Assembly: GCA_015680685.1 (NCBI GenBank)
Contig: MNCI01030499.1
Coordinates: forward strand, 94,126-158,125
DNA: 64,000 bases
Reading direction: 5' to 3'
Source: Gnetum montanum
Lineage: Eukaryota; Streptophyta; Gnetopsida; Gnetales; Gnetaceae
Shown: one piece after another, positions 23,301-33,330 of the stretch
Numbering within the stretch: the first letter of the stretch is position 1
Layout of the letters: each line of letters starts with the position of its first letter
The notes under the pieces: model-generated
The model's input: only the letters and a program-made list of their open reading frames with translations
The model's database searches: none
Told to the model about the DNA's origin: nothing
Translations under genes and position numbers: made by a program

Positions 23301-24758
23301 TGACCAAAACGTCTTCCATGGGGACCGGTTTGAAAGGTGCCCATCCCTCATCCAACCAATTAGACTCCTTACATCTATTGTAGAGGATGGGATATCGATC
23401 TGGATAGGTGGGGTACTCGCCCTCACATTGACATAGAACACCTGCATGGATGTTCTCAACAGAACAAAATTCCCACAGGGCCATCTCCACTATGGTCAAG
23501 GCATCTGTATTGCTGTGAAGGGCCTCTTCATTGATTAAAAACCTGGTAACAAGAACATGTCATCAACATCTGACCAAGCATAGCGACTATAGCATTGTAT
23601 AGAAAAAATAGTGCTACAGAGCTCACCTGCCAACATAGTAGATGGATCCTGGTGGGTTTTGGAAGCACGTTCCCATATGACATGCAACAAACAATGTGTT
23701 GTAAAGATGGTAATAGCTATACTCGAGCATCTCCCAAATCTAAGCCAAATGCCTCAAACCTTAGGGGCACGGTTTGGATCCCTCCCCCTACCCGCTACCG
23801 AGTGCCCCATCTCTAAGGTACCTTAGAATGCCCCGGGCTGCCCCAGGTAGCAAGGTCTCTAGTATGATGGCCGCTACCTCCTCCTCTAAGTGTGACCAAA
23901 CGATCACACTGAAGTGTTGGAGAAGGAATTGTAGGAACTTCTATGATCCTTTCCTAAACCAAACCGCTTGATCTCGTACACATGTATGTGGAGGAAGAAC
24001 ATGGGCCATGGATTTTTTCACGCAGCACATAACCCCTACAATGTCTAGGACAACTAGAATTGGCCTGAGCGCTATCCTGCATAACACAACAACAAACGTT
24101 AGCAACACATCCAAGTGCAACACACACATAGCGTAACAAAATTTAGCATTTTAGCATATATTGTAACATAATCCTCTTCCTGTACATAGAGTAGCAAAGA
24201 ACGTCAAAGCAATAGCATAGCAAGAATAGCCTAACGCAATAACAGGGTGATTGACCCTGATGGGAGCAATTGAAATTTCACCCTGACGAAACACGTGTCA
24301 CAGTGCCATGCCACACATGGCCAAACCCTCCTAACAGTCCTACGTCACACCATTCAAAAGCTAAGTAACTTAAACCAACCAAACCCCTATGGTAATGACA
24401 ACTGTAGTGATGGTGGTTCAGGTGACCTTGCGTGCAATGATGGCGTAGCGTTTATGCACCTATCATGGCCGAAATAGCAATAGCGATGGGGTAAAGGCCA
24501 AAAAAATGATAACATAATGATAAGAAACACAGACATCCGAAATTAAATCACAAAAAATAGAATTAGAAAATAAAAAACAATAACAGAAGCACGAGGAAAT
24601 AGAGGAAGCATAGTGGCCTACCGGGTCAACAGTGTCTCCTCCCGCACAACGACGAGCGCTTGTGTTACACATCCTAGGGTTTCCTTCACCTCATAGACCT
24701 TCACGAGCACCAAGTGTGTGCATTTTTTCTTTGGAGCTATCTTTCTCTTTGGAGCCAT
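20329..24758 (-). pseudogene. eight-exon antisense gene inside Tat-1
   Basis: Read on the minus strand, eight blocks join through GT-AG introns: 24758-24622, 24076-23627, 23542-23268, 23186-22136, 21990-21670, 21576-21464, 21373-20553 and 20463-20329. Codon phase agrees at every junction, given one frameshift near 23085 and one near 21695. Total is about 3.3 kb, ~1,100 codons, starting MAPKRKIAPKKK (a possible nuclear signal) and ending in an acidic tail (SDEDDASRDNP). Exon 2 resembles an FCP1/NIF-type HAD phosphatase domain. Exon 4 carries DSFFDKV and NDQLFADLFGVP. Exon 7 is charged and probably coiled-coil. About a dozen in-frame stops make this copy a pseudogene. Antisense ORFs are known in Tat elements; this one sits between protease and RT. 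Splicing is inferred, not observed. Confidence 0.72.
23627..24076 (-). other. FCP1/NIF-like (HAD) domain in antisense gene
   Basis: Exon 2 of the antisense gene, residues about 47-196. Motif I reads LVVLDIVGVM (Asp 57 kept; the second Asp of DxDx is Val 59). The RP-type start of the helix is RDQAVWFRKGS, then FLQFLLQHFSVIVWS (about 93-107). Near the C end come KP (147-148), IWEMLEYS, NTLFVACHMG (172-181, where family members have two Asp) and NPPGSIYY. The order and spacing fit plant FCP1-like proteins, which dephosphorylate Ser in disordered tails such as the RNA polymerase II CTD. With both Asp motifs altered, this copy would be inactive. Assigned by eye only. Confidence 0.65.
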
Positions 24759-24908
24759 CATTCTGCTTGCCAACTCTTCCTCGTTGCTAGGCAAAAAATC
24801 ACCTTGCTAGCTCTTAGCATAATCGTCCTACGCTTCATAATCGCTTTGTGCTCCGAATGAGGGCTCTGCGCTGTCATGATAAGAATGACAAATTTACCAA
24901 GGGTTAAT

Positions 24909-24921
24909 CCCTATTTATGGC
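24909..24921 (-). promoter_or_regulatory. candidate TATA box of the antisense gene
   Basis: On the minus strand GCCATAAATAGGG lies about 150 bases upstream of the ATG at 24758, a usual distance for a plant promoter plus leader. No other TATA-like word lies closer. An (AT)n run at 25093-25109 is further upstream. Confidence 0.4.
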
Positions 24922-25092
24922 TGTAATGGTTATAAGGAGGAAACTTGCCATTCTCTCTCTATTTAATGCAAATTTTTTCGTGCAGCGTAGCATGCTTGCC
25001 ACGACACCGTAGCACTGTTGGCAATTAATATAGGTAGATCTGGGTGAAAGATCTTGGCACACTTCGAGCTAACCATGTGCCTTCTTGAAAAA

Positions 25093-25109
25093 AAATATAT
25101 ATATATATT
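25093..25109. repeat. (AT)n microsatellite
   Basis: A short A run followed by eight AT dinucleotides between the antisense gene and the tandem repeats. Confidence 0.9.
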
Positions 25110-25117
25110 CAATTTTA

Positions 25118-25460
25118 CTAGTCTGAAAAGACCTTAAACTAGCATTTTTAGCGTGGCGTTCCACTCTCGTCAACAGTCCGGAAAGACCTTAAACTAGAAA
25201 TCCTAGCACTAGCAGCAACTTTAACGATTTGAAAAGACCTTAAACTAGCAGTTTTGATCTATTATACACTCGTAGTCCATGATGATGCTAAACTAGAAGT
25301 TTCACACTTTCGCATTGGCAGTTTTGCATTTCCTAATAGTTTCACACTCTCGCATCGGTAGTTTTGCAGTTCCTAGCGGTTTCACATTTTCACATCGCTA
25401 GTTTGCATTTTCTAATAGCATCACATTCTTATGCCTTGGCAATCCACCATACCTTAAAAT
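25118..25460. repeat. second array of TTAAACTAGCA-type repeats
   Basis: Units containing AGACCTTAAACTAGCA at about 25131, 25187 and 25239, then a GCTAAACTAGAAG unit at 25276, then TTTCACAYTYTCGCATCGGTAG-like units at about 25298, 25340 and 25381. The first group is the same family as the repeats after integrase, so Tat-1 carries this family at two internal places. Confidence 0.7.
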
Positions 25461-25659
25461 AGCCAGATTTAATCTTTATATCATCATACTTTGCTAGTTA
25501 CATCTCATCATTGTTTTGCAAATTTTCATTGTACGATGTTTTGCAAATTTTCATTATACATGATTACTACCAACAGGTACCTCTTGACCAGGCTTTCATC
25601 TCATTTTGGTAGGTTAAGCAAAAAATGGAAATCCATCACAATCTCTCCACATCCTTAGC

Positions 25660-28600
25660 TTTAGTAGGTCCACATGGCAAGCTTGCAAGACAATTGAACC
25701 CTGACCTAATCAACTAGGGGTCAACCACAACTAGCACCATAGCATCCTTAGAAACATCCCCAGACTGGCCCGAGCATCTGGTCCGAACCCTAGATTTAGA
25801 GGCCGAGGATGTAACTGAGGACCCCCTCATCGAGATGCCTGTGACCACATCCAAGGAGGAAGTAAAAACATTACAAGTTAGCTCCCTCCTAGACGCGCAG
25901 ATGCACAAAAACATAGCCAAGATTCTACAAGCTAACATTAAAGTCTTCGCATGGTCATACAGCAACATGTTGGGTTTAGATCCGAGGCTGATATAGCACA
26001 ACATCGTCCTAGACCTAAGCATGAAGGTAGTCAAGTAGAAGGCCCAAGAAGTCAAACAAGAAATCACACTAGCCATAAGGGATGAAATAACTAAGTTATA
26101 CCAAGCTGGTTTCATCTGGGCAGTTGATTATTTTGAATGGGTGTCCAACATCATTATGGTTTCTAAGAAAACAGGAAGAATACGAATTTGAATAGACTTT
26201 CGGGATCTGAACAAGGCAATGATCAAGGATGATTTTTCACTTCGAAGCATCGATCAATTCATTGACACTACGGCTGGTCATGCTTTGTTATCCTTCATGG
26301 ATGGTTTCTCCGAATACAACCAAATCTGCATTAACCTAGAGCATTAGCTAACAACGACCTTCGTGACCCCATGGGAAACCTTCTGTTACACCATGATGCC
26401 TTTTGGGCTCAAAAATGCTGAGGCAACCTATCAGTGAGCCATGACCTACATCTTTAGTGATTACATCCTAGAAACACTAAATGACTACATGGACGATATA
26501 GCAGTCAAGTCCAAAGAGGCCGCCGATCACCCACATGATCCAGGGGTAATCCTCAAGTGTTGTTAAATGCACGATTTACGCCTTAATCCTAAGAAGTGTG
26601 TCTTCAGGGTGAAAACCGGATGCATGTTAGGGTTTGTAGTATCAGAGGCCAAAATATAGGTTGACCCTGACAAGGTTAAAGCCATCATCAACCTAGCACC
26701 TCCTACAAACCTTAAATAATTGTGTGGATTGCAAGGTAGGGTGTAATTCATTTGAAGGTTTATAGCAAGGCTAATTGACAAGTTACACCCCATGCAACAT
26801 CTTTTGAAAAAGGGGGTGAACTTTGAATGGAAAACCCAATGTCAACAAGCCTTTGATGACTTGAAGGAAGAGCTTTCACACCTCCCAACTATTCACCCAG
26901 CACAAAGGGATAAGCCTTTCTTCATATACCTCTCCACCTCCAATGCATCTATCACAGCACTGCTATGTCAGAAATGAGACAACAGATTTGAGATACCAGT
27001 ATATTATTCAAGTCATGCATTAATAGCACACAAGGTGAAATACAACGAAGTAGAGAGCCATTGTCTCGCCTTAGTGTTTACGTTAAAAAAGTGGAGGCAC
27101 TACCTATTTCGCAGTACAATTGACATCATTTGCAAAAGCAACATACTCCAGGCTATCACTAACAACCTGTATGAAAGTAGCTGAATATCCCGATGGAAAG
27201 CAATAACCACATAGTTCGACCTACACTATGTAAGCTAGTCGTCGACTAAGGGTCAAGCCATAGCAATGCAACTTACGGCCTCACCTGTCAACGATCACGC
27301 AACCATAAATCCCAAATTCCCAAACGAGCATGTTGGCACTATCAACGTCATCCCATCGCACCTGGAAGCTAATTTACACTTCGACAGTGCTTCAACCATG
27401 CAAGGAGGTAATGCAGCTGCCATCATTATGTTCCCCTCTGGGGAAATGCACTCATTTTCTTATCGTTTTACGTTCCCCTGCACTAATAATGTGGCAGAGT
27501 ATGAGGGGCTACTCAGAGGCCTCTTAGTTGCCGAAACACTACGCATACAACACTTGGTAATTTATGATGATTCATAACTAGTTGTGAATCAAATAACTGA
27601 GGTCTATGCCTACAAAGCTATGCACCTGCAACCCTACTGCGATCTAGCAAAAAGCCTGCTTAAGAAATTTTCAACCACAGATGTGCAACACATGCCACGC
27701 AATGAGAACACCATGGCAGACGCCTTAGCCACCCTCGCATTAAACATTCCACCACACTCTTTTTCAAGTTTTCTGACTTCGATTGTCGAATGTACTGAGC
27801 CTATCACTCAAGCGGGACACGTGGCCTCTATTAGTGTCGCGGACACCTAGGAGTGATATACCAACATTAAAGCTTACCTGCAACATGGTGAACCCCTAAG
27901 CGGGCTAACATCTACCCAAAAAGACGTGACCTGTAAGCATGCACGGTAATATATGCTCATGGGAAATGATGCCCTGTGAAAACATTCCTATGATGCGATA
28001 TTGCTGGCATGCGTGGATGGGGAGCAGGCGTAAAAGGTAGTTAATGAAGTGCATAAGGGACTGTGCGGTGGACACATAGCACCTAGGGCTATGGTTGCAA
28101 AAATCATATACCTAGGGTACTATTGGCCACACATGGAACATGATTTTCTATCAAAGGTCAAGACGTGTGACATGTGCCAGAGATACGCAAATCTCATACA
28201 CGTCTCACCTGTGGACCTACACCCAACACAAATCACGTGGCCTTTCCAACGATAGGGACTAGACCTCATAGGACCTATCACGCCGAAGTCCTCCGTAGGG
28301 CATAGCTTCATTATTACCACCATTGAGTATTTTACTAAGTGGGTGGAAGCTATTTCCCTGAGGAAGACAACATCTCAATAGATATGGCACTTCATCCTAG
28401 ACAACATCGTGACAAGGTTTGGGCTTCCGATGACTATTGTAACCGACAATGGGCCATAATTTAGTAGTACAGAAACCTGAACCTTCTGTAGCAATCTAGG
28501 CATCAGGCAATCATTCTCCTCCCCGTATTACCAACAGGTGAATGGATAGGTGAAGGCTACAAATAAGTCCATCATCAACTTGCTGAAGAGAATGCTTAGC

Positions 28601-29095
28601 AACAACAAGAGGTGGTGGCATAAGAAAATTCTCTACGTTCTATGGGCCTACAGGACGACATGCAGAACCACAACGAGTAAGACTCCTTATAGCCTTATTT
28701 ATGGATCTGAAGCTATTTTTCCTCTTGCTTTGAAGGTACCATAACTCTAGATGATCCTATCTAATGTTGTGAGCAAAGCCCAAAATAATGAGTTGTGGAT
28801 CATCGATCTTGACTCAATAGAAAAGAAGCACGCGTAGACACTAAGCCGCATAGAGCACTACAAAAGAAAGCAATAGCAAAAGCACCATGCAAACCTACAT
28901 CAATAGCCAGTACAAAAGGGAGATCTCGTCCTCAAAGCTATATATGAGCATGTGCGAAAATTCTTAGCCAACTGGGAGGGCCCATACATGGTCACTAAAG
29001 CCTTTGGGAATGGAGCCTTCAAGTTGGCAAACATGGACAGCAACGAGTTTGCCAACCCGGTGAATCACTCGTACCTCAAGCCGTACTACATCTGA
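25660..29095 (+). pseudogene. Tat-1 pol: RT, two RNase H, integrase
   Basis: One frame from about 25660 to TGA at 29093, broken only by stop codons. RT: FRDLNKA (about 26195), FMDGFSEYNQI, FGLKNAEATYQ and the catalytic YMDD (about 26484). The first RNase H follows (about 26860-27180). A second, archaeal-type RNase H (about 27350-27745; HFDSAST, NNVAEYEGLL, YDDS, ADALA) identifies the Tat lineage. Integrase: H2C2 finger (28052-28180: GLCGGH, CDMC), first Asp near 28260, second in TDNGP, Lys instead of Glu at 28553. Stops are mostly TAG and TGA, each one transition from a conserved Gln, Trp or Arg codon. It is the replication enzyme set; dead here. Confidence 0.93.
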
Positions 29096-29097
29096 AG

Positions 29098-29330
29098 CAT
29101 GGTGGTAACCAGCAATGTCTGCTACGACGTTAAACTGGCAACAAGCATCTGCTATAATGTTAAACTACCAGCAACCGTGCGCTACGATGTAAAACTGGCA
29201 CAGCTAGTCTGCTATGACTATAAGCTGGCATGTACGGTCTGGTAGGACCTTAAACCAGCATAGTGGTCCACTAGAATCCTAAACCAACACATGGTCTACC
29301 AGGACCTTAAACTGGGTTTACGTCATGTTC
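29098..29330 (+). repeat. degenerate tandem repeat, Tat-1 3' region
   Basis: Same array as 905-1135, starting at the integrase stop. Units carry GTTAAACTGGCA, GTAAAACTGGCA or CCTTAAACCAGCA; the last unit ends CCTTAAACTGGG. Confidence 0.8.
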
Positions 29331-30330
29331 CTAGCGTGCATCTGCGCTAAGTACACATCGAACGAGCATGCGCAATGCCAACGTGGGGGTGGGACGTTGC
29401 AGCTCTAGAACGTAGTTCACGATGCAATAAGAACATGATCTAGAATGTATGCAATGTCACCACCCTTGGCATCGTGCTTACCCTTCAAAGATGTCGTATG
29501 ACATCGCACTGGCCCTCCAAACCTACCGTCGCCATGGCCCATCGCCCTGACGGTAGCTTCATGGTCAATGCCTACTACTGGAGTTCTGGCAGTATTGTGG
29601 CCCAGCCATAATGTTGTTATCCTCCAGCTCCCTGCTAACGCCTAGGCTTGCATGACGTTTAGCTATGTGGTAGCTGATCCTATAGCTAAAATGAGAATGC
29701 ATGCCTTTGGTAAGGATTCCAGAGAATTCGCACTCACAGTGACTCCCCGCTCCTTCGAGGCTAGTTCCTCCATGACGATGCTGCCAAGGCCATCGACGAC
29801 CTTCCTACTTTGGACATTGCACGATAATAAAGATGTCCAAGAGCTTCAACAATGTCTGCAGCAAGCAAGACCTATCTTGCCACAGCAACAAATGCTACGG
29901 TGTCGCAAAGTAAGTGTCTTAACTAGCTTAGCTACTTCAAAGTGCATATTTCATGACATGTGTAACACAGCTCACCACATGGGAAGCATCTGTAGGTAGG
30001 TCAAAACCCCACACGGATGTAACACAACTCATCCTAGGAAAGAAACATCTGTTCTACAAGAGGTCAAAGGTTAGTGAAAGTAAAGATGAAAACGTGAACA
30101 ACTCCCTCATGAGCACTCTGACGAGGGACTCTACTAAGCCTCATCTTTACCCTTTTTCCTGAACCTCCTTCCTCCCTACTTCATCCTTTTCCCCTGCAGA
30201 AACCAATGCAACACTCTCAAGCACAACCAAGTGACATCTTGATGATCATCGAGCAGCAATGTTAGCGTTGTGTCTTCCGTGGTGTTTCGTATTCTTTGTC
30301 AACGTCTCTCGAGCCCATCCTCCATACGTC
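29331..30330 (+). other. Tat-1 3' untranslated region
   Basis: About 1 kb without a recognisable gene. Open frames at 29652-29999 and 29953-30162 have no support beyond their presence in the duplicated unit. It shares blocks with the Tat-2 tail at 10451-11796. Confidence 0.6.
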
Positions 30331-30346
30331 GACAAAGAGGGGCCAA
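30331..30346 (+). promoter_or_regulatory. Tat-1 polypurine tract
   Basis: GACAAAGAGGGGCCAA directly before the 3' LTR start TGAAACACC. It matches the Tat-2 tract at 11797-11811. Confidence 0.88.
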
Positions 30347-32046
30347 TGAAACACCCCAAAATTCAAAGGCATGTTTTCTTCACTAGGTCTTTGCAGTTCT
30401 CACAGTGTCATGGTAGTTCTTCAAAAGATGGATGCTCTGATGTTCAAACTATCTAGTTCGGCAAGTCTTCTACCCCAGGTGTTAACAGGCTAAACGGATT
30501 CTCCAGCCTGCCCACCTAAGTAGTTCACCCAGCTGACAATGCACTTAGGAGCGGTGCGTGGAATTGTTGGTGGTGCTCAGAATGTGCAAAATGCTTTAGC
30601 AAGTTTTCTAAGTCAAAGAGATTTGCCATGCTACGCTACGCTATGCAGCATAGCAAAATTCAGAAGACATTTGCAGAAGCGCAGTGCTACGCTATGCTAT
30701 GCCACGCAGCATAGCACAGCGTAGTAAAAAACTAGATGGTCAGTCCCCTCACCCGACTTCAAGTCCTTCAGCAATGGCTCCTTCAGTTAGAAAGAGGCGA
30801 ACTTGGCCAAAAGCAGGACACATTGGCCACTATGCTACGCTAAGCTACATGGTGCAGCACGATGTAGAAATTCTATGAAAGTGACAGAAGGCATCTCAAA
30901 GGGTGGGATCAGCAAGTTTGCAAGCTTCGCAATGCAAAAGGCAAAGTTTGCAGATTGGCGACGTTTTTTGTGACTAAGGCCAGCTGCTATGCTATGCTAC
31001 GCTACATAGCGTAGCATGGTGTAGCAAATATGCAATAAACAATCAGCATGCTTCAAAGGTTTCCAATGCATGCAGCAGGACACAACGCAATTTTTTGCTT
31101 CGAACCGGTGGCTATGCTATGCTACGCTGCGTAGCGTAACACAGCTTAACAAGATGCTATGTTATGCCAAACATGCTACGCTACAAAGCATAGCAAAGCA
31201 TGGTAAGTAGTTATACTACATTAATGCACTTCACCTAATTTCACCACTGCTCCAACAGCACAATTACAGCGTGGCAGGCTTGTAACTACGGCATGGTAGA
31301 CCCGCCCAATGGTCATGCAGGTACGTGTAGCATAGATAGGTCAACATAAGCCCATGGCATGTGGCATCCAAACTGCATCTTTCACACACCCTTTGTCCTA
31401 TAAATACTCCAATGAGTAATACTCAAGAGGTTCCCATGTCTGATTTTCCTTTGGTAATCTGGTCGGCTGACAATTTTTTGATTGACAAGCAAAAAACGTT
31501 AGCACTGTAACCTTGAGCATTGTAAACTTTCTGTTTGACATTGTAAATAGTTAGCACTCTTAGTTCGCATTTTTTTTCTACTCTTTTCAACCACCTTGGT
31601 AGCACTTCGCATTGTTAACACCTGATTCCACGTTCAAGCACATAGCTATCTTGCTCTACACGTCTTGGTTACTCTCAGGATCTCTGCACTTCTCAGCATG
31701 GTGCAACCAATTGTATCCACCTTGACAGAGCGAAGTCATAGCTTTGAAGTAGTGCATTTTTCTAACTACATTTTACTTTGTCTCTTGCTTATCATTTTCA
31801 TTTTACACTGTTTTTTGCCTCTTTTACATTTAAGCATTATTTCGTGCTATCAGTCTCATTTTCAAATTATCTGGTTGCAAAAGGTTATATTAACACCAAC
31901 TAAGTCCCTGTCTGATCGACTAGACCATTCAGGGCATCCCGTTTCCATCTCATCAAACACGGCCCTCCCGTGGAAATGGGGTTAAGTCTGTTAACGACCG
32001 ATGACCTCTCGATGTTTTCCAGCTGCCACCGTTTTCGGTCGCTACA
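30347..32046 (+). mobile_element. Tat-1 3' LTR (1.70 kb)
   Basis: Begins TGAAACACCCCAAAATTC and ends TCGCTACA, followed by CTAGT. Palindromic arrays lie at about 30627-31205 and the TATA box near 31398. By eye it is roughly 10 percent diverged from the 5' LTR and a few percent from the unit-i copy at 1685-3275. Confidence 0.92.
30627..31205. repeat. palindromic arrays in Tat-1 3' LTR
   Basis: Counterparts of the clusters in the 5' LTR. Individual words differ between the two LTRs by C/T and G/A changes (GCTACGC against GCTATGC), but hairpin potential is kept in most clusters. Confidence 0.8.
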
Positions 32047-32051
32047 CTAGT
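32047..32051. other. Tat-1 target-site duplication, right copy
   Basis: CTAGT immediately after the 3' LTR; partner of 13942-13946. Confidence 0.88.
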
Positions 32052-32463
32052 GAATAAGTAAAATGAAGTTCTTTGAAAATGTAAATGATTAAGCTAAGAA
32101 AACATGAAAATTATGCTAAGTAAACATATAAAACTAAGTGGATGCTACAATGATGGAAAGAAATATTGATCTTTATTACCATCATGAATTGTGCCCATGT
32201 ATAATTCACTTGTATAAAGGCTATGTTCAACTGCTAAACATCACACTTTGGGCATTCACTATATTACTAACTTAGAAAAAAACTCCAAAAGTTTCCCTAT
32301 AACTTGGAATGAAAAGTTATTGCTTGTAAACCCAAGTGTTAGTATTTATAGGGTTGCAAACATCTTGAGAGATTGTATCAACGATGACATAGCATAGGTT
32401 ATGACACCGTTGCTACAATATCATAGATACAATATCGCAATGCAACAAAAATTGACTTTATCA
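32052..32463 (-). mobile_element. Ath-A LTR, proximal part (unit ii)
   Basis: Second copy of 3281-3692, with only a handful of substitutions. It is followed by the reversed polypurine tract at 32464-32476. Confidence 0.85.
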
Positions 32464-33142
32464 TACCCCCACAATTTTCTGGAAACTCATCCTCGAGTTA
32501 AAACAAAATGAGGATAGAGTCACTTACAAATTTGGGAGGTAGACTCAACTTGACATGACTAACTAACTATTTACATCACTTAGAATGTTGCAGTAATGTT
32601 TTTAAAAAATGAAATAGTTACATGATTAAAAAAATCAGAATTTGAAGCATTGTGATGTAGTTTAGATTCCGTGAAGTGGAGGCTCTTCCGTTGGTTTTTT
32701 CTCCTTGTCATTAGTATTCTAAAATTAATAACAATTCAAGAGTGCCTAAAGATTTTCTTCTTCTATCCTGGGGTCATTTACCATCCATGCTTATTGAGCA
32801 ATATTGGATGTAGCAGGTACATCCCATGGGCATGGTAGTTGCAAAAACATTTTACTAGCCTTCACATACTAGGTTGCAAACTACCTCCTTTCTTCTTCAA
32901 AAGCTCTAGCTATCTTTCTCAATTATTAGTAATATGACATTTGGCATGCCAATTTTTCTACTACATCCTTCTATCCTTAGTAGTTTTTCTTAATAACTTC
33001 TAGCTTTGAGTTTGTCATATGAAATTTTTATAGTGCATCTTTCCTATTACCAAACTCCTTGTACATCACATATATGGTTGTTACCTACTACTCTAACTCA
33101 TTTCTTGGCTTGCCTGCTATTAACATGACTAGATTAGCATAC

Positions 33143-33330
33143 CGAAGGTTTGCTAATCCCATGTACTTCGGTATGCTAATCCCATGTACTCTATTAGGTC
33201 TTCTGTTTGTAGATCCTTATTCTTCACTTACACTTGGTAAACATGAGGTAGGCTATCTAGAATTAGTTTCCAGTCTAGNGCTTGGTAAACATGAGGTAGG
33301 CTATCTAGAATTAGTTTCCAGTCTAGGTTT
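33143..33330. other. assembly seam with N and short duplications
   Basis: Compared with 4371-4480, this copy repeats 23 bases ending CTAATCCCATGTACT, then, after an N at 33279, repeats about 47 bases starting GCTTGGTAAACATGAGG. Duplicated contig ends around an N are typical of an unmerged overlap. Confidence 0.8.

Larger units (their letters stand above)
24759..25117. other. Tat-1 spacer upstream of the antisense gene
   Basis: Probably the antisense gene's leader and promoter region. It holds the TATA-like word, two GCGTAGC-type words near 24985-25010 and the dinucleotide run at 25093-25109. No frame is supported on the plus strand. Confidence 0.5.

Noticed and set aside
21990-24758. Antisense gene as a host gene fragment captured by transduction
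   Set aside because: It keeps introns and lies antisense, which RNA-level capture of a processed host transcript would not give; a DNA-level origin is possible but the sequence does not show the donor.
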